Source: an uncultured Anaerococcus sp.
GTDB lineage: Bacteria; Bacillota; Clostridia; Tissierellales; Peptoniphilaceae
Length of the DNA: 64,000 bases
Assembly: GCA_943914475.1 (NCBI GenBank)
Contig: CALUCE010000011.1
Span: 3,260 to 67,259, forward strand
Direction of reading: 5' to 3'
Position numbers and translations under genes: made by a program. Under the pieces are notes generated by a model. The model made no database searches. It saw only the letters and a program-made list of their open reading frames with translations, and had not been told where the DNA came from. Positions 52,606 through 61,586 of the stretch are shown one piece after another; positions within the stretch are counted from its first letter, which is position 1; each line of letters starts with the position of its first letter.

Positions 52606-54363
52606 ATGAAAAACTTTCAAAAGATTACAGTTCTAGCATCAACTGTACTTTTATCTACGGTATTCTCCCCAAAGGCCCATGCCGATAGTGGTGATAGTAA
52701 TATCTATGTCTATGGTAAGGGAGTTGAGGCTAGTGAAGAAGTATACAAGTATGAGGCTGTCAAAGCAGATGTCGAAGACTTAAAAACCCAAACTACAGAA
52801 GAGACAAAAACCCAGCCTACAAACAATATAGTAGAAGATACAGCTAGTGAAGACCAAGGCCTAGAGCTTGAAATGGATACTTCACAAGATGAGAAATTTA
52901 AAGCAGTAGGAACAGCAAGAAACGTTGAAGAAAAGGCAAATACTGAAACTGTTAGTAAAGAAGCGGTAAAAGAAGAATCTAGCAAAGAAGAGACTCCTGC
53001 TGAAGCTAGTCAGGCAAAAACTCTTTCTAAAGAAAAAGCTTCAGATTCTTTCTCCCATGAAGATGTCTACAAATATAAAAGTTTAGACTTAGATAAGAAT
53101 TATATATCTAATTCTTCATCATCATCTTCATCATCTAATTCAAACCACAAGAGCCTTAAGGAAGTTGCCAAGTCATCTGATGGTAGGTATGTTTTAAAAT
53201 CTGATGGTAAAAAATCCTACTACTATGACAATGGAGTTTTGATGAAGAACAAGGATACAGTCTTAAATGGCAAGTTCTACACCCTAGATGCTAATGGCGT
53301 TGCCAATGTTGCTAAAAACAAGTGGGTAAATGTCAATGGTGTAAAATACTATGCTAATCAAAACGGCTATACTCAACTAGGTTTAAAAAAGATTGGCAAT
53401 ACAACATATCATTTTGAACAAAATGGTAAACTTTCATCCAACAAAACTGTTTATGCCAAGGGAACCTACTATAAGATTAACAACAAGGGTATAGCATCAG
53501 CTATAAGAGACCAATGGATAGACTATAATGGATCTACTTTCTATGTAAACAACAAGGGTGGAAAAGCCCAAGGTCTAACCACAATTTCAGGTAAGACCTA
53601 CTACTTTAACAACCAAGGTATGGCAAAAAATATACCAGTCCTTTATTCAGGAGATAGGTTCTACAAGGTAGATGGCAAGGGGGTAGTTACTCTTCATAAA
53701 AACAAGTGGGTTAACTACAATGGTAAGGAGTTTTATGCCAACGAAAACGGCTGGCGTAGCCAAGGTGTAACCCATATCAATGGAAAAGTTTATAACCTAA
53801 CCAAGTCTGGTAAGGGTAAAAACTACTATGCCTACAGCAAAAAAGATAATGCCACCTATTACTTTGATGCCAATGGTGTTGGATCTATAGTTTCTAGGGG
53901 TAAACCAAGCAAGGACTTAGACCTCTTATTAGGCTGGATGTATGATGGTATGAACAATAATATGACCTACAGCATGTCAAATCTACGTACATCAGCATCT
54001 GCATCAGACTGTTCATCTGCAGTCTTTAGATCAATGATTTATTCTGGATTTAGACCAGAAGGATCATTTATAGGTAATACAGAAACCCTCTTTACCTTAG
54101 GCAAGAAGGGTGAGGTCTTAAAAGAAATAAGTGAAAATGAAATCCGCTATGGAGATATCTTCGTAGCAGGTGTACCAGGCAAGTCTTTGGGAGCTGGTGG
54201 ACACACAGGAGTAATCCTTGATAAAAACACCATAATTCATTCAAACTACACAGACAATGGTATTTCCGTAACTCCAAGAAAGGGAAGAATGGGAGATGCT
54301 AGTGGCTATCCTGTAAGATATTACAGACTAGTTGGTGGATCTAGCAGAAAACTATATATATAA
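52606..54363 (+). CDS. Secreted peptidoglycan amidase with cell-wall/choline-binding-like repeats
   Basis: The 585-residue protein begins with a signal peptide (MKNFQKITVLASTVLLSTVFSPKAHA), chosen over an ATG 21 bp upstream since GGAGTGAGG precedes it. An acidic, Thr/Glu-rich region follows (to about 165), then a Ser-rich linker. Next come repeated units of the type WVNxNGxxFYANxNG...QGLxxIxGKxYxF...NG (about 195-430), like cell-wall-binding repeats. The C-terminal about 145 residues resemble phage amidases of the Amidase_5/NlpC-P60-like group: SASDCSSAVFRSMIYSGF (nucleophile Cys), YGDIFVAG and GGHTGVIL (catalytic His). It probably hydrolyses peptidoglycan at the cell surface. The catalytic type is inferred. 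Confidence 0.75.
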   Translation: MKNFQKITVLASTVLLSTVFSPKAHADSGDSNIYVYGKGVEASEEVYKYEAVKADVEDLKTQTTEETKTQPTNNIVEDTASEDQGLELEMDTSQDEKFKAVGTARNVEEKANTETVSKEAVKEESSKEETPAEASQAKTLSKEKASDSFSHEDVYKYKSLDLDKNYISNSSSSSSSSNSNHKSLKEVAKSSDGRYVLKSDGKKSYYYDNGVLMKNKDTVLNGKFYTLDANGVANVAKNKWVNVNGVKYYANQNGYTQLGLKKIGNTTYHFEQNGKLSSNKTVYAKGTYYKINNKGIASAIRDQWIDYNGSTFYVNNKGGKAQGLTTISGKTYYFNNQGMAKNIPVLYSGDRFYKVDGKGVVTLHKNKWVNYNGKEFYANENGWRSQGVTHINGKVYNLTKSGKGKNYYAYSKKDNATYYFDANGVGSIVSRGKPSKDLDLLLGWMYDGMNNNMTYSMSNLRTSASASDCSSAVFRSMIYSGFRPEGSFIGNTETLFTLGKKGEVLKEISENEIRYGDIFVAGVPGKSLGAGGHTGVILDKNTIIHSNYTDNGISVTPRKGRMGDASGYPVRYYRLVGGSSRKLYI

Positions 54364-54375
54364 GACTATTAAATT

Positions 54376-54416
54376 AAAGCTTTAGTAAGTGTGTAACTTT
54401 CTAAGGCTTTTTTCTT
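54376..54416 (+). terminator. Terminator after the amidase gene
   Basis: AAAGC-t-TTAG pairs with CTAA-g-GC, followed by T6, 13 bp past the stop codon. Confidence 0.6.
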
Positions 54417-54494
54417 TTGCCTAAATGTTTTAATGTAAACAAATTTGATAATTCAATCTTTTATCACTATAACTTATTATCGCTTTAGTGTGGC

Positions 54495-54523
54495 TTGACA
54501 AAGAGATAAAAATGGATTATAAT
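54495..54523 (+). promoter_or_regulatory. Promoter of the first oppA
   Basis: A perfect TTGACA, 17 bp, TATAAT. It overlaps an in-frame ATG at 54488, which therefore cannot be the start. Confidence 0.8.
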
Positions 54524-54556
54524 CAATTTACATTAATAATAAATAAGGAGATAGAA

Positions 54557-56698
54557 ATGAAAGTTAAAAAAGTAATCTCCTCTGCAATGGCTCTTGGCCT
54601 AGTATTTACTATTGCTGGATGTGGTGGCAAGGGATCCAACACAGCAAGTACAGAAGGGTCCATGACAGCTAGTGACGGAGGATCACAAGAAGTGGTAGCT
54701 AGTGAGTCAGCTGATGATTTTGAATCACAAACATCAGATGACACCCTAGTAATAGGTACAACAGAGATGAATGGTGACTTTATCCAAGGTTTTGCTAACT
54801 CTGCCTATGACGTTAAAGTTAGAAACCTTATGGGTATCCAAGGATCTATAGGTTATGCTACCTTCCAACAAGATGAAAATGGTGAATTTGTTTGGAATAG
54901 TGCAGTTTTAGCTGAAGAGCCTAAGACAGTAGAAAATGAAGATGGTTCTAAAACTACAACCTTTAAACTTAAAGATGATTTAAAATGGTCTGATGGTGAA
55001 CCTGTAACAGCAGATGACTACCTATGGAAATCTTTGATGGCTTCCAATGGAGACTATAACCTAGTAACAGGATCAACAGAAATAGGTGACTATGCTCTTA
55101 AGGGCTATGAAGATTATCGTGCTGGTAAAACAGATAGCTTTGAAGGATTAAAAAAGATTGATGATCAAACTTTTGAAGCTGTAGTAGATGGAGAATTTTT
55201 ACCATATTACGAAGAAGAAGCTTTAAAGATGTTTGACCCAAGACCTATGCACCTTGAGGCACCAAACCTAGTTATAGATGTTAACAAGGTAGCTGTAAAT
55301 CCTGATTATAAATTAACAGACGAAGACAAACAAGCTTATATAGACTCAATCGACCAACAAATTGAAAAAGAAAAAGAAGATTTCAAGGCTGCCGAAGAAG
55401 AAGCAGGTGGCAAGGTTGACGAAGAAACTCAAAAAGCACATGATGAAAAGATAAAAGGACTTGAAGATAGAAAGAAAGAAGCAGAATCTGGAGAAGGCAT
55501 AGACCCAACCCAACTTCTATTTGAACAAGCCATGCTATTTGATACAGAAGAATACAGGAAAAAACCAACAGTTACTCCTGGACCATACAAGTTTATAGAA
55601 TTTAAAAACAATATGGTTAAACTTGAGAAAAATGAAAACTATGCTGGAGACTTCAAGGGTAGAAAACCATCTATTCCAAAGATTATAGTTCAAGCAGTTA
55701 ACGAAAAAATTTCCATAGACCTTCTTGCCAATGGTGATATAGATATTTGGGAAGAAGAAATGGAAGGTGCTAAAGTTGACCAAATGATAGCTGACGCCAA
55801 AGATGGTAAAATTGGTGGCTATCTAAACTATGACAGAAATGGTTATGGTAAATTAGTATTCTTAAACGATAGGGGAGCAACCCAATACAAAGAAGTAAGA
55901 CGTGCAGTTGCCTACCTAATGGACAGAAACGACTTCGTACAAAACTTTGCTGGTGGTTATGGTGTAGTTACTAACGGTATGTACGGATCCAGCCAATGGA
56001 TGTACAAGGAAAGAGGAGCAGATCTAGAATCTAAGCTTACAAACTATACTTTAAACATCGACGAAGCCAACAATGAACTTGATAATTCACCATACAAGTT
56101 TGAATCTGATGGAAAGACTGCTTGGGATAAGGACAAGGCCCAAGAAGCTTACCAAAAAGACCCAAGCTCCTACGACTACTGGAGATATGATAAGGACGGA
56201 AAGAAACTTCAAGTTAACCAATACGGTGCTCAAGAATCAGGTATAACAACCCTACTAAACAACCAACTTCCAGACAATGCCAAACAAGCAGGTATGGAAT
56301 ATAACGTTCAAGCAGGAAACTTCAATACCTTACTTGACTACTTGTACTATCCAAAAGAAGATGCTGAATATACAGCCTTCAACATGGGATCAAACTTTGA
56401 AGTACCATATGATCCTTACTTCCAATTTAACTCAGAAGGTAACGACAATACCGATAGAGTTAACGATCCTGAAGCAGATAAGCTAACTGTTGAGTTAAGA
56501 TCTGTAGAACCAGGCAACAAGGAAGAATACCTTGATAAGTGGGAAGAATTCAACCTATGGTTCAACGAAAACATACCAGAAATTCCACTTTATGCTAACC
56601 AATACTACACAGGTTACTCACCAAGAGTTGAAGGATTTGATACAGCAACTCCATTCTGGGATGCAACCTACGAAATAAACAATATGAAACTTAAATAA
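54557..56698 (+). CDS. oppA: Oligopeptide ABC transporter substrate-binding lipoprotein, paralogue 1
   Basis: The 713-residue lipoprotein starts MKVKKVISSAMALG with lipobox TIAGC (C21 region) and a Ser/Gly/Thr linker. The SBP family 5 fold is evident: DLKWSDGEPVTADDYLW, the VTPGPYKF segment, VRRAVAYLMDRNDFV and a C-terminal EINNMKL. It would capture peptides for OppBC. An insertion of about 60 residues (KQAYIDSIDQQIEKEKEDFKA to DRKKEAESGEG) is highly charged and likely coiled-coil, unusual for OppA. It has its own promoter, AAGGAG ribosome site, and the same length as the copy at 58980. Confidence 0.92.
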   Translation: MKVKKVISSAMALGLVFTIAGCGGKGSNTASTEGSMTASDGGSQEVVASESADDFESQTSDDTLVIGTTEMNGDFIQGFANSAYDVKVRNLMGIQGSIGYATFQQDENGEFVWNSAVLAEEPKTVENEDGSKTTTFKLKDDLKWSDGEPVTADDYLWKSLMASNGDYNLVTGSTEIGDYALKGYEDYRAGKTDSFEGLKKIDDQTFEAVVDGEFLPYYEEEALKMFDPRPMHLEAPNLVIDVNKVAVNPDYKLTDEDKQAYIDSIDQQIEKEKEDFKAAEEEAGGKVDEETQKAHDEKIKGLEDRKKEAESGEGIDPTQLLFEQAMLFDTEEYRKKPTVTPGPYKFIEFKNNMVKLEKNENYAGDFKGRKPSIPKIIVQAVNEKISIDLLANGDIDIWEEEMEGAKVDQMIADAKDGKIGGYLNYDRNGYGKLVFLNDRGATQYKEVRRAVAYLMDRNDFVQNFAGGYGVVTNGMYGSSQWMYKERGADLESKLTNYTLNIDEANNELDNSPYKFESDGKTAWDKDKAQEAYQKDPSSYDYWRYDKDGKKLQVNQYGAQESGITTLLNNQLPDNAKQAGMEYNVQAGNFNTLLDYLYYPKEDAEYTAFNMGSNFEVPYDPYFQFNSEGNDNTDRVNDPEADKLTVELRSVEPGNKEEYLDKWEEFNLWFNENIPEIPLYANQYYTGYSPRVEGFDTATPFWDATYEINNMKLK

Positions 56699-56747
56699 TA
56701 AATTATTTATATTTTCCCTTGTAATTTCATAAAAGAAATTCATAAAG

Positions 56748-56872
56748 AAGAGGCTGTTGCAAAATAAATTAATCATTTTACTAAAAATAGAGACTATTCT
56801 TGGAAGAAGTTCATAAAATCTAAGTCTCTGACTAGTAGATGAGAGGAATTTATAAGCTTGCAAGAGCCTCTT
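56748..56872. mobile_element. MITE-like element with 15-bp inverted repeats
   Basis: AAGAGGCT-g-TTGCAA (56748-56762) is mirrored by TTGCAA-g-AGCCTCTT (56858-56872), 14 of 15 bases paired. An inner inverted repeat AGAGACT/AGTCTCT lies at 56789-56795 and 56823-56829. The element is 125 bp, non-coding, and in the gap between oppA and nhaC. The ends resemble termini of some IS families with GGCTGTTGCAAA. No clear target duplication was seen. It might also serve as terminator (TTTGTTTT follows) or as structured leader. Confidence 0.45.
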
Positions 56873-56904
56873 TGTTTTAAAAGGGATTTAAAGGAGGAAG
56901 AAAT

Positions 56905-58437
56905 TTGAAAAGTGAGTCAAAAAAGCCAAGACTGCCGTCAGTCTTTGAAGCTTTAATCCCAATTCTTACACTAGTTGTTCTGATGCTATATGTCTTTAAA
57001 TTTTCCGATGATGTCTACGATGCGGCCCATATGCCCCTTATTATAGCTATTATTGTTACAGCCCTTGTAGGTCTTAGGTGTGGACATAAGTTTGAAGAAA
57101 TCCTAGGAGGAATTAAAAACAGGATAATAGCAACCCTAGATGCTATCTTAATTTTACTGACTGTGGGTCTTTTGATATCTGCCTTTATGATTTCAGGAAC
57201 CATTCCAACTTTAATTTATTATGGTTTGAAATTTTTATCACCAAAAACCTTCCTCCCAGCAGGAACCATACTTTGTGCCATAGTAGGTCTTGCCTGTGGT
57301 TCATCTTGGACTGCTACAGCCACTGTAGGCATAGCCTTTATGACCATAGGCCAAGGTCTTGGGATAAATCCAGCCCTTACAGCAGGCATGGTCATATCTG
57401 GAGCCTATGTTGGAGATAAGTTTTCTCCCCTATCAGATACTACAAATCTCGCTGCAGGAGTGGCAGGAACAGGACTTTTTGACCACGTAGCAGCCATGGT
57501 ATCGACAACAGGTCCAACCTTTCTCATATCCTTAATCCTCTATAGCCTAATAGGACTTAACCTATCTACCAAAGGCTATGATCCAGCTATAGCAGATGGC
57601 ATAAGCCAGGCTATAGGAGCAAACTTTAACACCAATCCCTTGGTCCTACTTCCAATATTGGGTATTGTCTTGATAATGGTTTTAAGGATACCAGGCCTTA
57701 TAGGGATAATGATATCTGTAGGCTTAGGGCTTATTTTTGCCCTTATATTCCAAAAATCTTACAATCCTGCAGAAATATTTACCATCCTTCACTATGGACC
57801 AGAAATTGTTACAGGAAATGACTTTCTCGATGCAGCCCTGGCCAAAGGGGGTATGGATAATCAAATGTGGACTATAAACCTAATTATCCTTGCAGTATCC
57901 TTTGGTGGAGCCCTTGAAAAATGCGGTATTATAGAAAAGCTTTTTGGTCACCTAAAGGAAAGAATAAATTCTGTAGGAGGCCTAGTACTTACCACTATGG
58001 CTACATCAATATTTTGTGATGCGACCATGTGCGATCAGTTCTTGGGTATTGGAGTACCAGCACCTCTTTATGAGGATAAGTATGATGAATTGGGTCTTGG
58101 AAGAAATATGCTATCAAGAACCTTGGAAGATGCAGGAACACTTTGGGCAGTTATGTTTCCATGGACTGCCTGTGGAGCCTATCAATTTAAGACCCTTGGT
58201 GTTAATCCACTAGATTTTTTTCCTTTTGCATTTGTAAATCTTTTAACACCAATCTACGCTCTAGTAGTTGCCTATCTTGGAAGAAATATTTTCTGGGCAG
58301 ATGGGTCCTATACAAATATCTTTGGCAAGACTAAGATGAAAAAAATGGCCCAAGCTCCAAAGAAAGCTCACCAAAAGGCCATGAAAGCTTTAAAGCAAAG
58401 AAGGGCCAAGGGAATGATTCCTGGAATAGATCTTTAG
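56905..58437 (+). CDS. nhaC: Na+/H+ antiporter NhaC
   Basis: The 510-residue protein has about 12 hydrophobic segments and NhaC motifs: LACGSSWTATATVGIAFM, GAYVGDKFSPLSDTTNLAAG and SIFCDATMCDQFLGIGVPAPLYEDKY. It would expel Na+ (or exchange organic ions) and control internal pH. The start is TTG at 56905, 8 bp after AAAGGAGGAAG; no ATG is available nearby. The C-terminus is a basic Lys/Arg-rich cytoplasmic tail. It sits between the two oppA paralogues. Confidence 0.88.
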   Translation: MKSESKKPRLPSVFEALIPILTLVVLMLYVFKFSDDVYDAAHMPLIIAIIVTALVGLRCGHKFEEILGGIKNRIIATLDAILILLTVGLLISAFMISGTIPTLIYYGLKFLSPKTFLPAGTILCAIVGLACGSSWTATATVGIAFMTIGQGLGINPALTAGMVISGAYVGDKFSPLSDTTNLAAGVAGTGLFDHVAAMVSTTGPTFLISLILYSLIGLNLSTKGYDPAIADGISQAIGANFNTNPLVLLPILGIVLIMVLRIPGLIGIMISVGLGLIFALIFQKSYNPAEIFTILHYGPEIVTGNDFLDAALAKGGMDNQMWTINLIILAVSFGGALEKCGIIEKLFGHLKERINSVGGLVLTTMATSIFCDATMCDQFLGIGVPAPLYEDKYDELGLGRNMLSRTLEDAGTLWAVMFPWTACGAYQFKTLGVNPLDFFPFAFVNLLTPIYALVVAYLGRNIFWADGSYTNIFGKTKMKKMAQAPKKAHQKAMKALKQRRAKGMIPGIDL

Positions 58438-58557
58438 CTTAAAAAATAAGAAAAAATAAATTTATCTAAAAACTTTGTATAAGAATTAGTAAGTCATAGG
58501 CAAAAATAATATAAAGCTTATTTGCTTACTAATTTTATACAAAAAAATAAATTAATA

Positions 58558-58585
58558 TTGACAAATTTATAGACTCCTGTATAAT
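58558..58585 (+). promoter_or_regulatory. Promoter of a candidate structured RNA
   Basis: Perfect TTGACA and TATAAT hexamers with a 16-bp spacer, in the gap between nhaC and oppA. The transcript would end at the terminator at 58771-58800. Confidence 0.7.
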
Positions 58586-58591
58586 AAGAAT

Positions 58592-58795
58592 ATATTAAGA
58601 CTTTATAAGTTTAATTAACTAAAATATGATTTGGTATTTATTCATGAAAAGGTTTTAATTTAATCTTGATAAAGCCCGAAAATTTTACAGGAAATCTTCT
58701 ACAAAAGGGCAAGAAATCAAGAAAACACTATTTATTAAATTGATCTTTTAGTATAAAATCTCTCTTTATGAAGTACAGCTTCGGCTGTACTTTTC
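58592..58795 (+). ncRNA. Candidate structured RNA of about 200 nt upstream of oppA
   Basis: No coding frame with a ribosome site is present between promoter and terminator. A long irregular hairpin is seen: CTTGAT (58665-58670) with ATCAAG (58716-58721), GCCC (58674-58677) with GGGC (58707-58710), TTTT (58683-58686) with AAAA (58703-58706), and GAA/TTC at the tip. Nested, evenly spaced pairings separated by small internal loops suggest selected structure. It is either a trans-acting small RNA or a leader ending in a terminator with its own fold. Not recognised as a known riboswitch. Confidence 0.5.
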
Positions 58796-58800
58796 TTCTT
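58771..58800 (+). terminator. Terminator with UUCG tetraloop
   Basis: AAGTACAGC-ttcg-GCTGTACTT followed by TTCTTCTTCTT. It ends the transcript from the promoter at 58558; oppA has a separate promoter downstream. Confidence 0.8.
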
Positions 58801-58912
58801 CTTTATAAAAATAAATTTATATTTATTCTCCTAAATTAAAACATCTATTTTTAGAGCCTTAAAAAATGTTTAATTCATAACAGCCTATATTAATTTACCA
58901 CCTTAAAGGGTG

Positions 58913-58941
58913 TTGACAAAAAAATAAATATAAAATATAAT
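58913..58941 (+). promoter_or_regulatory. Promoter of the second oppA
   Basis: TTGACA, 17 bp, TATAAT: a perfect consensus promoter 38 bp before the start codon. Confidence 0.85.
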
Positions 58942-58979
58942 GTATGCATATAAAAAATAAGAAGAAAAGGAGAGATAGG

Positions 58980-61121
58980 ATGAAAGTAAAAAGAATTTTC
59001 TCATCTGTAATGGCTCTTGGTTTGGTAGTAACCCTTGCCGCATGTGGTGGAAAGGATTCCAACACAGGTAGTGGATCTACTGACACAGGCTCTGCAGAAG
59101 GATCTCAATCTGGAGTAGCAGCAGAATCTGCTGACGACTTCCAATCAGTTACAGCTGACGATACACTAGTTATTGGTGTTGACTCAATTGGTGGAGACTT
59201 TATACAAGGTTTCGCAAACTCTGCCAACGACGTAAAGATCAGACAACTTATGGGTATCCAAGGAAATGTTGGATATGATACTTATGTTCAAGATGAAAAT
59301 GGTGAATGGCAATGGAACAATGCAGTCCTTGAAGAAGAACCTGAAACAAAAGAAAATGAAGATGGTTCAAAAACAGTTACCTATAAGCTTAAGGATGGTT
59401 TAAAATGGTCTGATGGTGAACCTGTAACAGCAGATGACTATCTATGGCAAAGATTAATGTTATCACATCCATCATATACAATGGTAACAGGATCAACAGA
59501 AATTGGTGCTGACTCAGCAAAAGGCTATGAAGCTTATCATAGTGGTGAAACTGATGAATTTGAAGGAATCAAGAAAATTGATGACCTAACCTTCGAATCA
59601 ACTATTGATGCTTCCTTCTTACCATACTACGAAGAAGAAGCTTTAAAGGGAGCTGGAGTTAGACCAATGCACCTAGAAGCTCCAAACTTAATCATCGATG
59701 TTAACAAGATAGCAGTAAATCCTGATTATAAATTAACAGACGAAGACAAACAAGCTTATATAGATTCAATCGACCAACAAATCGCCAAAGAAAATGAAGA
59801 CTTTGATGCTGCTAAAGAAGAAGCAGAAGATGGCAAGGTTGATGAAGAAACACAAAAAGCACACGATGAAAAGATAAAAGGTCTTGAAGATAGAAAGAAA
59901 GATGCTGAATCTGGAGAAGGTATAGACCCAACACAACTTCTTTTAGAACAAGCCATGATCTTTGATACAGAAACCTACAGAAAGAAACCTACAGTTACTG
60001 CAGGACCATACAAATTTGTAGAATTCAAAAACAATATGGTTAAACTTGAAAAGGACGATAACTATGTTGGAGACTTCAAGGGCAAAAAACCTTCAATCCC
60101 TAACGTAATCGTTCAAACAGTAAACCCAAAAATCTCAATCGACCTTCTAGAAAACGGAGATATCGACATTTGGGAAGAAGAAACTGAAGGTGCAAAAATT
60201 GACCAAATGAGAAATGCAGCTGAAGAAGGAAAAATCGGTGGATACGTAACCTACGACAGAAACGGTTATGGTAACCTAGTATTTTTAAACGATAGATCAG
60301 CAACTCAATATAAAGAAGTAAGACGTGCAGTAGCATATTTAATGGACAGAAATGATTTCGTACAAAACTTTGCTGGTGGTTACGGTGTTGTAACTAACGG
60401 TATGTATGGTACAAGTCAATGGATGTATAAGGAAAGAGGAGCAGACCTTGAAGCTAAACTTACTAACTATACACTAAACATTGATCAAGCCAACGAAGAA
60501 TTAGACAACTCACCATACAAATTTGAATCCGATGGAAAAACAGCTTGGGATAGAGAAAAAGCTCAAGAAGCTTACCAATCTAATGCAGCAGGATTTGACT
60601 ATTGGAGATATGACAAAGATGGTAAGAAACTACAAATAAACCAATACGGTGCTCAAGAATCTGGTATTACAACACTTCTAAACAACCAACTTCCAGATAA
60701 TGCTAAACAAGCAGGTATGGAATACAACGTTCAAGCCGGAGACTTCAACACTCTAATGGATTACTTGTACTTCCCTAAAGAAGATGCTGAATATACAGCC
60801 TTCAACATGGGTTCAAACTTTGGTACACCATTTGACCCATACTACCAATATCACTCTGAAGGTTTCAATAACACAGACAGAGTTAACGATCCTGAAGCTG
60901 ATAAAATCACTGAAAAGTTAAGAAGAACAGAACCTGGTGATAAGGAAGCTTACCTAGATACATGGGAAGAATTTGAAGTTTGGTTCAACGAAAACTTACC
61001 AGAAATTCCACTATATTCTAACCAATTTAACTCAGGTTACTCAACAAGAGTTGAAGGTTTTGAAACAGCTACACCATTCTGGGGAGTATCATTCGAAATC
61101 AACAATATGAAACTTAAATAA
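58980..61121 (+). CDS. oppA: Oligopeptide ABC transporter substrate-binding lipoprotein, paralogue 2
   Basis: A 713-residue lipoprotein (MKVKRIFSSVMALGLVVTLAACGG, lipobox LAAC) closely similar throughout to the protein encoded at 54557 and of identical length. It has the same SBP family 5 motifs and the same charged insertion (IAKENEDFDAAKEEAEDGKVD..., DRKKDAESGEG). Differences cluster in the substrate-facing first third (e.g. DSIGGDFIQG for TEMNGDFIQG), suggesting different peptide preference. The start follows AAAGGAGAGATAGG. It has its own promoter and a strong terminator, so it can be expressed in excess over the permease genes that follow. Confidence 0.92.
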   Translation: MKVKRIFSSVMALGLVVTLAACGGKDSNTGSGSTDTGSAEGSQSGVAAESADDFQSVTADDTLVIGVDSIGGDFIQGFANSANDVKIRQLMGIQGNVGYDTYVQDENGEWQWNNAVLEEEPETKENEDGSKTVTYKLKDGLKWSDGEPVTADDYLWQRLMLSHPSYTMVTGSTEIGADSAKGYEAYHSGETDEFEGIKKIDDLTFESTIDASFLPYYEEEALKGAGVRPMHLEAPNLIIDVNKIAVNPDYKLTDEDKQAYIDSIDQQIAKENEDFDAAKEEAEDGKVDEETQKAHDEKIKGLEDRKKDAESGEGIDPTQLLLEQAMIFDTETYRKKPTVTAGPYKFVEFKNNMVKLEKDDNYVGDFKGKKPSIPNVIVQTVNPKISIDLLENGDIDIWEEETEGAKIDQMRNAAEEGKIGGYVTYDRNGYGNLVFLNDRSATQYKEVRRAVAYLMDRNDFVQNFAGGYGVVTNGMYGTSQWMYKERGADLEAKLTNYTLNIDQANEELDNSPYKFESDGKTAWDREKAQEAYQSNAAGFDYWRYDKDGKKLQINQYGAQESGITTLLNNQLPDNAKQAGMEYNVQAGDFNTLMDYLYFPKEDAEYTAFNMGSNFGTPFDPYYQYHSEGFNNTDRVNDPEADKITEKLRRTEPGDKEAYLDTWEEFEVWFNENLPEIPLYSNQFNSGYSTRVEGFETATPFWGVSFEINNMKLK

Positions 61122-61132
61122 TATGTAGGAAG

Positions 61133-61172
61133 CTTATCAAAAGCAGTGCACGTGCACTGCTTTTGTTATAAG
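61133..61172 (+). terminator. Terminator of the second oppA
   Basis: A perfect palindrome AAAAGCAGTGCA-CG-TGCACTGCTTTT (61139-61164) with outer CTTAT/ATAAG pairing, 11 bp past the stop. It separates oppA from oppB. Confidence 0.85.
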
Positions 61173-61427
61173 CAAGAAAAATATAATTTATATTTATTTT
61201 TAGATTATTTAATCTATCAGTATTTATAAAAAACACCAGGGTATAAAAGCATATACATAAATAAAAAAAGAATAAAAATTCACAAATGAAAGAAGAATCT
61301 ATTTTTGTAAAAACGATTTAGAAATATTGATTTAATTTTTTTGTGAAAAAGTATTCCTCCTCTATTTACTAAACCTTGGTAGAGACAAATTCTTAGAAAA
61401 AACATTAGTTTTTTGCCTGAAAATCAA
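61173..61427. other. Intergenic stretch between the oppA terminator and oppB promoter
   Basis: About 255 bp of A/T-rich sequence. No coding frame with ribosome site, no clear hairpin and no recognised RNA motif were found. Confidence 0.5.
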
Positions 61428-61456
61428 TTGACAAAACAATACCGATATATTAATAT
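61428..61456 (+). promoter_or_regulatory. Promoter of oppB-oppC
   Basis: TTGACA, 17 bp, TAATAT, leaving a leader of about 125 nt before oppB. Confidence 0.6.
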
Positions 61457-61586
61457 ATATGTTATGAAATTATAAGTTTTTTTACCAAGTGTGGTATTAA
61501 TATTTATAAAAAAATCTTTATATTTAATTTTCTTTCGGTAATGATTGGGGGACTTTTAAATAAAAGAGGAGAAGGAAGGGAGAGAA

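Noticed and set aside
53110..53145. TCA/TCT repeat as a CRISPR or microsatellite of note
   Set aside because: It encodes the Ser-rich linker of the amidase and is too short and in-frame to be anything else.
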